A DNA stretch of 35,459 nucleotides. It comes from Aquimonas sp044377145. Lineage in GTDB: Bacteria > Pseudomonadota > Gammaproteobacteria > Xanthomonadales > Xanthomonadaceae. The translations under genes and the position numbers were made by a program. Shown here in pieces: positions 8,725 through 16,485 of the stretch. Position 1 is the stretch's first letter. Each line of letters opens with the position of its first letter. Location: NCBI RefSeq assembly GCF_044377145.1, contig NZ_JBILJQ010000056.1, positions 1-35,459 of the forward strand, written 5' to 3'. A model generated the notes under the pieces. It was not told the DNA's origin and did not search any database. It saw only the letters and a list, made by a program, of their open reading frames with translations.

Positions 8725-9106
8725 CGTATTCATTCCTTGAATTGCCATCGCTCCAGGACCCGCAGCTTCCGCAAAGCCTTCGGCATCACGCCGCGCCTGT
8801 GGCTGCAGGCGGCGTGTGGTTGAGAGTCTGGCGTTCGCTGCTCGGAGTGCACACAACGGATGTGCGGTGCTTTACCCCCCGCAACTCGTGAGCCGGCTTC
8901 GATACCTGCTGCGCGTCGACTGAGTGTGTTCGCCGCATACGCGCAGCGCATCCGTCCTCGACGAGGCCAATGGCGCGCGCCAGATCGACAACGATGGCCG
9001 GCCTGCATGTTCAGCCAGCACGGGCCCGGCCGCGGGCGTGACGCGGAATCCATTCGGGTTCAAAACTGAAAAGCCATCCTGGTGCTGTGACTCGTAGGCC
9101 GGCGGG
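8725..9106. other. Intergenic region upstream of the CPBP protease
   Basis: About 380 bases between the CPBP gene and the end of the AraC-family regulator, both on the minus strand. No frame has coding character. It should contain the CPBP promoter and a terminator for the regulator, but I see neither a clear promoter nor a hairpin with a T-run. Confidence 0.4.
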
Positions 9107-10102
9107 TCAATGTCGCCGCAGCCGATAGCGTTCGCGGTAGTCGCCCGGCGTCATCGAGGTGGCGCGTTTGAACAGCCGGCGGAAGCTTGAGGTATCGCGA
9201 TAGCCGCAGCGTTCGACGACTTCATCGAGGCTGAGCAGTGAGGTTTCGAGCAGGGCCTTGGCGCGCTCGACCCGCAGGTGCTGCAGATGGGCCAGCGGGG
9301 TCTGCCCGTAGTGCTGGCGGAAATGGCGCAGCAGGCTGCGCTCGCTGGTGCCGAGCCGGGTTGCCAACTCGGCGATGCCCCAGTCGGCCTGTACTGCTTC
9401 CTGCAGCACCCGTTCGGCGCGTTCGCCCAGGCTGCTGCGCGGGCGCTCGATCAAGGCCTCGCAGACATAGGGCGCCTGGCTCATGCGGTCGGGATCGTGC
9501 AGGCGCAGGCGGGCGGTCATCTGCGCCAGTGGTGCCCCCGCATGCTTGGCGATCAGCCGCAGCAGCAGGTCGGAGATGGCGCTGCCGCCGCCCGCGGTGA
9601 TCAGGTTGCCGTCTTCGACCAGCAGGTCGTCGGCCTGCAGCTGGATCTGCGGATAGCGCAGCCGGAACGCCGCTCCCAACCACCAGCTGATGGTGACCCG
9701 GCGGCCGTCGAGGATGCCGGCCTCGGCCATCAGGAATGTTCCGCAGCAGGCGGATGCGAGTGCGATGCCGGTCGCATGCGCGCGCGCGATCAGCTCGATC
9801 TCCGGCCGATAGGCCTTGGCGCTGCCGAACAGCTGGCTGGGGCTGGAGTGGATCAGGCCCGGCACCAGCAGCAGGTCGAGATCAGCCTCGGCGTCGCCCT
9901 CCGGTGTGGCCAGCTGGGTGCCGTCGGCGGTGCGCACGCCGCTGCGTCCGGGCGCGGCCACCAACACGCTTTCGAAGCGCACCAGGCCGGGCATCTGGAT
10001 GTCCGCTATACGCTGGGCGATCAGCAGGGTATCGACCACCGCGCCCAAGCTGGACAGCAGCATGCCGTCGATGGCCAGCACGCCGATGCGCAGCCGCCGC
10101 AC
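9107..10102 (-). CDS. GlxA-type transcriptional regulator (DJ-1/PfpI domain + AraC HTH)
   Basis: A DNA-binding regulator of about 331 aa. Residues 1-175 are a DJ-1/PfpI (class I amidotransferase-like) domain: IGVLAIDGMLLSSLGAVVDT, LDLLLVPGL, and the elbow ASACCGTFLMAEAGILDGR, then ISWWLGAAFR. Residues 220-330 are an AraC-type double helix-turn-helix (IAELATRLGTSERSLLRHFR and the end signature SFRRLFKRATSMTPGDYRER). In this family the amidase-like domain senses a ligand and is usually not catalytic. The start is probably GTG 10102, with GAGG eight bases upstream and a length normal for the family. The frame is open to 10300, but that part is Arg/Pro-rich and overlaps the next gene. Targets are unknown. 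Confidence 0.9.
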   Translation of the reverse strand: MRRLRIGVLAIDGMLLSSLGAVVDTLLIAQRIADIQMPGLVRFESVLVAAPGRSGVRTADGTQLATPEGDAEADLDLLLVPGLIHSSPSQLFGSAKAYRPEIELIARAHATGIALASACCGTFLMAEAGILDGRRVTISWWLGAAFRLRYPQIQLQADDLLVEDGNLITAGGGSAISDLLLRLIAKHAGAPLAQMTARLRLHDPDRMSQAPYVCEALIERPRSSLGERAERVLQEAVQADWGIAELATRLGTSERSLLRHFRQHYGQTPLAHLQHLRVERAKALLETSLLSLDEVVERCGYRDTSSFRRLFKRATSMTPGDYRERYRLRRH

Positions 10103-10211
10103 CGGTGTGACCTCGGCCTGTGGTCGACGCCGAGCCGGGCGCGCAAGCGGCGCTGTGGGCGTTCCGATTGCCGGCAGCTCGACTGAAGCCGGTGCGCGCG
10201 CCTGGCGGCGC

Positions 10212-10676
10212 TCAGTTCTGGACGAGGATGGCACTGGCGTGGCTCTCAAGCGCCTGCAGCAGGGCAGGCGGCAGGCGCAGGGTGTGCGGAGTGGCGGCAT
10301 CGGTGCAAGCGCCGATCGGCACCTCGCCGCTGTGGCCAGCAGGCAGCTCGGTGGCCGAGGGTGCCAGCAGGATCGGCGCGCCGCTGTGGTCGCGCGTCAG
10401 CAGCCACAGCCCGGTCGGCAGGGTCGACTCGGCGCCGCAGTCGCTGACCGAGATCTGCAGCGCCGCGCCGTTCGGGTCGAGCAGATCCCAGCGTTGCGCC
10501 TGCAGATGCAGTACCGCGCTGTAGCTGCCGGGCAGCACCTGCAGCGGCGCGTACGCCGGGGCTGGTAGTGCCGCGGCGGGCAGTGCGACTGCGAGCAGCA
10601 GGGCGGCCATCGGCAGGTTCGGCAGCCGCCGCGCGCCGCGGGTCGTGGCAAAGGTCATCGGTGTGAGGCTGTGCAT
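10212..10676 (-). CDS. Small exported hypothetical protein
   Basis: A 154-residue protein with a clear signal peptide (residues 1-41, core AALLLAVALPAAALPAPAYA). The mature part is beta-rich in appearance (VLPGSYSAVLHLQAQRWDLL, TGLWLLTRDHSGAPILLAP) and has two Cys residues that could pair in the periplasm. I do not recognise a family. The ATG at 10676 follows GGGAG with seven bases of spacing, which fixes the start. It lies 109 bases upstream of the GlxA-type regulator on the same strand, so they may be co-transcribed. Confidence 0.72.
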   Translation of the reverse strand: MHSLTPMTFATTRGARRLPNLPMAALLLAVALPAAALPAPAYAPLQVLPGSYSAVLHLQAQRWDLLDPNGAALQISVSDCGAESTLPTGLWLLTRDHSGAPILLAPSATELPAGHSGEVPIGACTDAATPHTLRLPPALLQALESHASAILVQN

Positions 10677-10813
10677 GGTGTTCTCCCAGGGGCGGAAGGC
10701 CCGGAACACAGGCTGCGCCCGCCGACCACCGGGCGGGAGTGGCGGATACGACGCGGTACAGGCGATTTCCGCCAGCACCGCACTGCCTGCCTGTGGCCGG
10801 CGGGCGCCTCGGC

Positions 10814-11179
10814 TCAGTGCCCAAGCACCCAGCCCACCGACAGCACGTAGCGGCTGCCGCCCTCGACGCGGGTGACGCTGTGCTCGCAGGCATCGGGGCG
10901 GAACAGCTTGATCCGCGCGCTGGCGAAAATCGGCGCACTGCAGATGAACTCACCGCCGATCGGCGAGCGCTTCAGCACGATGTTCAGCCGGTAGTGACGG
11001 CCGCGGCTGACCGGATCGGTATGCGGCGGAATCTCCGCACCGGGCGGATAGCGGATCAGGTAGCTGTCGAAGCGCAGTGGCCAGGCCGCGGTCAGCAGCA
11101 GCATCTTGTCGTAGCCGCTGTCCTGGCGGCCGCGGCGCCAGCGCAGCGCGTTGCGGAAGTAGTCGTGGAGGCTGCTCAT
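10814..11179 (-). CDS. 2OG-Fe(II) oxygenase, aspartyl/asparaginyl hydroxylase-like
   Basis: A compact 121-residue protein with the double-stranded beta-helix signature of 2-oxoglutarate/Fe(II) dioxygenases. The iron facial triad is visible: PPHTDP (His53, Asp55) and DACEHSV (His100); Arg110 in GGSRYVLSVGW is the expected 2OG-binding residue. The size and the pattern YPPGAEIPPHTDPVSRGRHY fit small hydroxylases of the aspartyl/asparaginyl beta-hydroxylase group. The ATG at 11179 has AGGA five bases upstream; an upstream in-frame codon at 11209 lacks support. The substrate is unknown and no neighbour suggests one. Confidence 0.82.
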   Translation of the reverse strand: MSSLHDYFRNALRWRRGRQDSGYDKMLLLTAAWPLRFDSYLIRYPPGAEIPPHTDPVSRGRHYRLNIVLKRSPIGGEFICSAPIFASARIKLFRPDACEHSVTRVEGGSRYVLSVGWVLGH

Positions 11180-11320
11180 AGGCGTCCTGCTTGTTGTGCT
11201 GCGCCGCACGGATCGCGCTGCCGCAGACGCCGGATTTCACTGGATGGCGTCACGCGCATCGATTGGCATCGGTCGCGGTGCATGGCGGTCGTCATGTTGG
11301 CAGTGTGCGGCGGCGGGCGA

Positions 11321-12055
11321 CTACATCGCTGCGACCATTTCAGTTTCCAGCGAGCGCTGCGGGTCGGTCCGCAGTGCCATCAGCTGGGTCGCAGACCACT
11401 GCTGTCGCAGCTGACCCTCGACCAGCAGCACGGCGCGATTGACGTGGCGCTCAGCCATCTCGATGGCGTGCGTGGCGAGCAGGATCGCGGTGTCGCCGCG
11501 CGCCGCCAGGCCCACCAGATGCTGCTTCAGCGCCAGCGCGCTGGGCGGGTCGAGGCCGTTCAGTGGTTCGTCCAGCAGCAGCAGGGGCGGCTCGCCGAGC
11601 AGGCCCAGCAGCACGCCGAGTTTCTGCCGCGTTCCCAGCGAATACTCCTCCACCGGGCGCGCCAGCCAGGGCGTAAAGCGCAGCGCTTCGGCAAGCGCAA
11701 GCGTGCCGGGCGGGATCAAGCCCAGGCCGCGCGCATGGGCGAACAGGCTCAGACACTCCTGCCCGCTGAGCAGGCCGGGCAAGGCAGCTGGATCAACCGC
11801 GCAGCCCAGCGCGGCGCGAGCGGCCATGGCTTGGGTATCGATCCGTTGCCCCGCCACCGTGATCCGCCCACCGGCCAGCGTGTGCAGGCCGGCGATACAG
11901 CGCAGCAGGCTGCTCTTGCCCGAGCCGTTCGGTCCGACCAGGGCGATGAACTCGCCGCGGGCGAGCTCAAGTGAGATGTCGCGTAGCACCGGGCGCCCGC
12001 CGAGATCGAGTGCCAGTGATTCGATGCTCAGCAGAGCAGATGCAATCGTGTTCAT
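11321..12055 (-). CDS. ABC transporter ATP-binding protein
   Basis: A 244-residue cytoplasmic ATPase of the ABC-2/drug-exporter type. Walker A is GPNGSGKSS (residues 41-49), Walker B is PLLLLDEPLNGLDP, and the H-loop His is in ATHAIEMAE. The signature loop reads EYSLGTRQKLGVLLGL rather than LSGGQ, as is common in ABC-2 export ATPases. The start ATG (12053-12055) overlaps the stop of the upstream membrane protein as ATGA, so the two are translationally coupled and almost certainly form one transporter. The substrate is unknown. Confidence 0.93.
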   Translation of the reverse strand: MNTIASALLSIESLALDLGGRPVLRDISLELARGEFIALVGPNGSGKSSLLRCIAGLHTLAGGRITVAGQRIDTQAMAARAALGCAVDPAALPGLLSGQECLSLFAHARGLGLIPPGTLALAEALRFTPWLARPVEEYSLGTRQKLGVLLGLLGEPPLLLLDEPLNGLDPPSALALKQHLVGLAARGDTAILLATHAIEMAERHVNRAVLLVEGQLRQQWSATQLMALRTDPQRSLETEMVAAM

Positions 12056-13293
12056 GAGGGTCGCCTGGATTGATGCACATGCCAGCCAATGCGCGCGGCG
12101 GCGATCACCAGCACCGCGGGGCCCAGCCCCGCCTGCGCCAGCAGAATCAGCAGGGCCAGCTCGGCCATCAGCTGCGCACGCTGGCGGCCACGCGACAGCG
12201 GGTAGCGAAGCATCAGCGCGAGTTCGAGCAGGCACAGCAGCAGAAAGCCGCCGCCACCGACCAGCAGCAGCCACAGCGGAGCACCCATCGCCGCCAGCGC
12301 CACGGTCACCAGCACACTGGCCAGTACCGCGCGTGATGCCGGGTAGCGCCAGCCGCTGGCGACGAACCGGTCGCGCCTCAGCGGCGTCGTCGTGAGCAGC
12401 AGTGTGGCTTCGCGCAGCGCAGTGGCACTGGCGTCGAGCAGGGTGCGCAGCCAGGGCTGCACTGCGACCAGGATCAGCATGCCGGCCAGCATCTGCGCCC
12501 CTTCACCCGCCAGCACCAGCAGACCCAGCGGCAACAGCCACACCCAGGCTTTGCCGCCGCGCCAATTGCGAATGGCCTGGCGACGCTGCCACAGCGGCAG
12601 CTGCGGCAGCGGCCCGGCCCAGCGCGGCGGAGTCGTCCAGCCCAGCACGCGGCTGCGCAGCAGCGGCGCGTGAGTGATTCGGCGGTTGTTCGGAATCAGC
12701 AAGGTCGACAGCAGACCCAGTGCGAGCGCCAGCAACAGACCGATGCACACCTGCGGCGCATCGGCTGCCGAAACCAGGCCCAGCGCCACACCCACCACCA
12801 CTGCCAAGGCGCCAGCCAGCAGCTGCAGCAATGCCGTGCGCAGCCTCAGCTGCCAGCGCGCACGCGCCTGCAGTGCAGGTGCAATCGGCAATGCCGCCAG
12901 CCAGCCCTGGGCGGTGTCGAGTTCAAACCGATGCAGGGTTCGACGCTGGCGCGATCCGCTCAGCAGGCCGAGCACGAGCACGCTGAGCAGCGGCAGCTGC
13001 AGGCCCAGTTCGACCATTCTGCGCAGACCGGTGGCGAGTGGTCCGGCGAACGCGAACAGCATCAGCACCGCGAACACCAGCGCCGACAACAGCAGGAAGC
13101 TGGACTCGCCGCGACGCTGCAAAAGCAGGCGCAGGCGCGCGCGCAGCTCCAGGCGCTGCTGCTGCAGTCGCGGATGCTCGCGCGCGGGGGTCAACAGATT
13201 GGCGATCACGGTGGCTCGATGGCTGCCAGGGCGAGCTTCGAACCGCGGTGAGGCGGCGAGTTCCATCGCCGTGTGCGCCGATGGTGTTCGCAT
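12052..13293 (-). CDS. Polytopic membrane protein, partner of the ABC ATPase
   Basis: An inner-membrane protein of about 413 aa that I take as the permease half of the ABC transporter whose ATPase overlaps its 3' end by four bases. Hydrophobic stretches include FLLLSALVFAVLMLFAFAGP, LPLLSVLVLGLLSG, LLQLLAGALAVVVGVALGLV, ICIGLLLALALGLLSTLLIP-like segments and several near the C-terminus (MGAPLWLLLVGGGGFLLLCL). An Arg-rich cytoplasmic stretch (QQQRLELRARLRLLLQRRGE) precedes the first one. It is too divergent for a named subfamily. The start is uncertain: GTG 13314, ATG 13293 and ATG 13266 are all possible, and none has a strong ribosome site. Confidence 0.8.
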   Translation of the reverse strand: MRTPSAHTAMELAASPRFEARPGSHRATVIANLLTPAREHPRLQQQRLELRARLRLLLQRRGESSFLLLSALVFAVLMLFAFAGPLATGLRRMVELGLQLPLLSVLVLGLLSGSRQRRTLHRFELDTAQGWLAALPIAPALQARARWQLRLRTALLQLLAGALAVVVGVALGLVSAADAPQVCIGLLLALALGLLSTLLIPNNRRITHAPLLRSRVLGWTTPPRWAGPLPQLPLWQRRQAIRNWRGGKAWVWLLPLGLLVLAGEGAQMLAGMLILVAVQPWLRTLLDASATALREATLLLTTTPLRRDRFVASGWRYPASRAVLASVLVTVALAAMGAPLWLLLVGGGGFLLLCLLELALMLRYPLSRGRQRAQLMAELALLILLAQAGLGPAVLVIAAARIGWHVHQSRRPS

Positions 13294-13335
13294 CGACAGC
13301 GCGGCCGCCTGCACCGTCGTCGTGCGGCAAGATGC

Positions 13336-14763
13336 TCAGGCCTTCAGCACCAGCAGCCGGGTCTCGCTCATGTCCTCAATCGCCCAGCGCACGCCCTCGC
13401 GGCCGAGGCCGGAGCCTTTGATGCCGCCATAGGGCATGTTGTCCATGCGGAAGCTGGGCACATCGCCGACCACCACGCCGCCGACTTCGAGCTGGTCCCA
13501 GGCCTGCATCGCGCGGCGCATGTCGTGGGTGAACACGCCGGCCTGCAGGCCGAAATCGGAGTCGTTGACGCGTGCAATCGCAGCGCCGAAATCGTCGAAA
13601 GACTCCAGACACGCGACCGGGCCGAACACTTCCTCGCGTGCCAGCCGGCAGTCGTCTGGCACCTGCTCCAACAGGGTCGCGGCGTGCATGCGGCCGCTGT
13701 GCGCGCCGCCCGCCAGCACGCGCGCGCCGGCGTCGCGGGCTTCTTTCACCCAGTCCGCCACCCGCTGCACGGCGGCGGCATCGATCAGCGGGCCGATGAA
13801 GGTCTGTTCCTGCTTCGGGTCACCCATCGACAGCGCCTCGACCTTGGCGATCAACCGCTCGCGCAGTGCCTCGTACAGGCTGGCGTGGGCGAGGATCCGC
13901 TGCACGCTGATGCAGCTCTGTCCGCTCTGGTAGTAGGCGCCAAACACCAGGCGTTCGACCACATGATCCAGCGCATCGGCCTGGTCGGCATCGACGATGC
14001 ACGCCGCATTGCCGCCCAGTTCCAGGGTCACTTTCTTGCGGCCGGCACGGGCCTTGAAGTCCCAGCCGATGATTCCGCCGGTGAACGACAGCAGGCGGAT
14101 TCGCGGGTCTTCGATCAGGGCGGCGGCGTCGGCATTGCTGCAGTTCAGAATCGAGAACGCGCCCGGCGGCAGCTCGGTCTCGGCCAGAATCTCGCCAATC
14201 AACAGCGCACCGATCGGCGTGCGCATCGCCGGCTTCAGCACGAAGGGGCAGCCGGCGGCAATCGCCGGTGCGACCTTGTGGGCGACCAGATTGAGCGGAA
14301 AGTTGAACGGGGTGATGAAGCTGCAGGGGCCGACCGGCACCTGCTTGGTAAGGCCGCGATAGCCCTTGCCGCGCGCCGAGATTTCCAGGTTCAGGGTTTC
14401 ACCACCGATCCGGACGGATTCTTCGGCGGCGATGCGGAAGGTGTCGATCAGCCGGGTGACTTCGCCGCGGGCATCGCGGATCGGCTTGCCGGCTTCGATG
14501 CACAGCGCCAGCGCCAGTTCTTCGCTGCGCTCGCGAAAGCGGCGCTCGCAGTGTTCCAGTACCGCCTGCCGCCGCCAGGGTTCGAACGCAGCCATCGCCG
14601 GTGCGGCCGCGGTTGCTGCTGCAATCGCGCGCTCGACGGTGGCGGCATCTGCCAATGGAGCGCGGCTGGCGATTTCGCCGCTGAAGGCATCGACCACCGC
14701 CAGCCCTGCGTTCGGCTGCTCGGCGCGGTTTGCGATGTAGTGCGGATAGTTGGGCTTCAGCAT
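13336..14763 (-). CDS. NAD(P)-dependent aldehyde dehydrogenase family protein
   Basis: A 475-residue cytoplasmic oxidoreductase of the aldehyde dehydrogenase superfamily, normal length. Visible motifs are ITPFNFPLN (cofactor region), the general-base segment VTLELGGNA with its Glu, the catalytic Cys in QSGQSCISVQRI, and EEVFGPVACLESFDD, with GGIKGSGLGREG near the C-terminus. The cofactor loop usually written FTGSxxxG reads FTGGIIGWDF, which is one residue shorter than is usual. The start ATG at 14763 has GAGG six bases upstream. The substrate cannot be told from sequence; relatives oxidise small aldehydes such as glyceraldehyde-3-phosphate or lactaldehyde. It is followed at 43 bases by the ABC transporter genes. 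Confidence 0.92.
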   Translation of the reverse strand: MLKPNYPHYIANRAEQPNAGLAVVDAFSGEIASRAPLADAATVERAIAAATAAAPAMAAFEPWRRQAVLEHCERRFRERSEELALALCIEAGKPIRDARGEVTRLIDTFRIAAEESVRIGGETLNLEISARGKGYRGLTKQVPVGPCSFITPFNFPLNLVAHKVAPAIAAGCPFVLKPAMRTPIGALLIGEILAETELPPGAFSILNCSNADAAALIEDPRIRLLSFTGGIIGWDFKARAGRKKVTLELGGNAACIVDADQADALDHVVERLVFGAYYQSGQSCISVQRILAHASLYEALRERLIAKVEALSMGDPKQEQTFIGPLIDAAAVQRVADWVKEARDAGARVLAGGAHSGRMHAATLLEQVPDDCRLAREEVFGPVACLESFDDFGAAIARVNDSDFGLQAGVFTHDMRRAMQAWDQLEVGGVVVGDVPSFRMDNMPYGGIKGSGLGREGVRWAIEDMSETRLLVLKA

Positions 14764-15061
14764 GATTACCTCGGGCGTTCTGGCCGCGGCCAGTGTAGGC
14801 GGCGCGGCCCGGGCGGTGGGTGTCGATGCGCGCGCTCGCGCGCAGGGCCACTACAGTCCGGGCGTGACCCTCGCTCCGTCGGACAGCATCACCTGGCCGA
14901 TCGCGCGTATCGACAGGCGATCGAGACGCGGCCAGCACCTGCGCGACGAAGGTGCAGCCACGGCCAACTACCGGCTGAGTCCTGGATATCGTCCGGACCG
15001 GCCGGACGACATCCGCCGGGGGGTGCCGCCGGCCACCAGTACCGCAACGCCAACCGCCGCA
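14764..15061. other. Intergenic region, no gene seen
   Basis: About 300 bases between the end of the GGDEF gene and the start of the aldehyde dehydrogenase. It includes a short GC palindrome at 14827-14844 and no convincing coding frame. The dehydrogenase promoter should lie here. Confidence 0.4.
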
Positions 15062-16150
15062 TCAATGCAGCGCGCTATCCCCATTGCGCCCATTCGGCCG
15101 GTTAAGTCGGCGTTCGGCGGGCACTTCGTGGCTGCCGGTGTGGGCGGAGGGGTCGCGGTCGATTTCGCAGCGGTCGCGGCCGGCGTGTTTGGCGCGATAG
15201 AGCGCGGCGTCGGCCCGGGCCAGCCATTCGGGCCAGGTTTCGCCAGCGTGCAATGAGGCGGCGCCGATCGATACGGTGATGACGTGGCCCTCCCAGGCCA
15301 GCTGGCCGCGCAGTGCTTCCTGCAGTTTTTCCAGCGCGGTCGGCAGGCCGACTGGCGGGGTTGATGGCAGCAGCAGCACGAATTCTTCGCCGCCCAGCCG
15401 ATACAGCCGATCGAGTTTGCGCAGGCTGCCGCGCGCGATGGATGCGAAGTCGGCGAGCACGCGATCGCCGGCCTCGTGGCCGAAGCGGTCGTTGACCGCC
15501 TTGAAGTGGTCCAGATCGATCAGCGCCAGCCCGACCGGCCGCGGTCGGCGGGCGAAGCTGGAAACGGCCTCGGCCAGCTCGCGTTCCAGCAGGCGACGAT
15601 TGCCGGCGCCGGTCAGTGGATCGTGTGAGGCCAGCGCCTCCAGCTGCCGACGCTGGGTGTCGGTGCGGGCGGCGAAGATGAAGGCGTACAGGCAGACCAG
15701 GGTGGCGGTGACCGCGAACGACATGCGCTCGGTGTCATCGGGGAAGCCACTGCCGCTGAACACGATGGACACGATCACGAACAAACTCGCGCCAAGCGCG
15801 ATCCGGCGCTCGGCCAGAAAGAAGTTGGCGAGCAGGCTGGCGTAGGCCCACAGCATGCCGTTGCGGCCGAGAATCTCGCTGGCGACTACCACCGAGAGGC
15901 TGATCATGGCGACCTGGAACAGCGCCGCGCCGGTGTTGCGGCCGGTGCGCATCGCGTGCCAGACCGGCAGGCTGATCAGCACCACGATCACGCTGTCCAT
16001 CACCCCCGCGACCCACTCGCCGCGGGCAAACCTGTACACCGCGAACGGCAGGATGCCGAGCACAGCGCAGCCGGCGAACAGGCTCATCACCGCGAACTGG
16101 ATATCGCTGCGCAGGCGGTCGAGCATCAGGCTGGGCGCCTGGGGTGGCAT
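15062..16150 (-). CDS. Membrane diguanylate cyclase (GGDEF domain)
   Basis: A protein of about 362 aa that should make cyclic di-GMP. The N-terminal half has about six hydrophobic segments (for example FAVMSLFAGCAVLGILPFAV, GVMDSVIVVLISLPVWHAM, VTATLVCLYAFIFAA). The GGDEF domain starts at ASHDPLTGAGNRRLLERELA, continues with LALIDLDHFKAVNDRFGHEA, and has the active-site motif GGEEF at about 253-257. An inhibitory RxxD site (RKLD) lies five residues before it, so product feedback is likely. The C-terminal tail after CEIDRDPSAH is polar and low in complexity. ATG 16150 is chosen because the frame further upstream lacks coding character; ATG 16126 is an alternative. There is no EAL domain. Confidence 0.9.
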   Translation of the reverse strand: MPPQAPSLMLDRLRSDIQFAVMSLFAGCAVLGILPFAVYRFARGEWVAGVMDSVIVVLISLPVWHAMRTGRNTGAALFQVAMISLSVVVASEILGRNGMLWAYASLLANFFLAERRIALGASLFVIVSIVFSGSGFPDDTERMSFAVTATLVCLYAFIFAARTDTQRRQLEALASHDPLTGAGNRRLLERELAEAVSSFARRPRPVGLALIDLDHFKAVNDRFGHEAGDRVLADFASIARGSLRKLDRLYRLGGEEFVLLLPSTPPVGLPTALEKLQEALRGQLAWEGHVITVSIGAASLHAGETWPEWLARADAALYRAKHAGRDRCEIDRDPSAHTGSHEVPAERRLNRPNGRNGDSALH

Positions 16151-16426
16151 CGCATCGGGGGCTGAGCTTTGGCGCGAGCGTTCACTGTCCGGTGGCCCGT
16201 ACTGGGTGCCCGCGGGGCGGGCCTGAGGATGCCTGTGGTGCAAGAGCTGTTCCCCGTTCTGCGCGTGCCGAGGCGTCAGGCCGGCCCCGACGCCAGCGCC
16301 CAAAACGCCGCCTGTGCCGATTCAGCGGTTGCCGCAGACGCTGCCGTTCGATGCTGTGTGCGTGCTGTGTGGCGCGGGCTTGTGCCGGGTGCAGTGCAGG
16401 CGTGGCGGTCGTTTGATCTTGAACAA
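16151..16426. other. Spacer between diguanylate cyclase and parC
   Basis: A 276-base stretch upstream of the cyclase and downstream of the parC terminator. No frame has coding character and I find no clear promoter motif, although the cyclase promoter should be here. Confidence 0.4.
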
Positions 16427-16453
16427 CAGGCGCGGCCTTTTCGGCCGCGCCTG
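16427..16453 (-). terminator. Rho-independent terminator of parC
   Basis: On the minus strand, CAGGCGCGGCC, a GAAAA loop and its exact complement form an 11-bp GC-rich stem, followed by TTGTTCAAG. It begins 33 bases past the parC stop. Confidence 0.8.
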
Positions 16454-16485
16454 AACAGTTCAAGGCTTGGCGCTGCCGTCACGGA

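Noticed and set aside
13273..15105. 610-codon plus-strand frame opposite the aldehyde dehydrogenase
   Set aside because: The dehydrogenase on the other strand has all family motifs; this frame has none.
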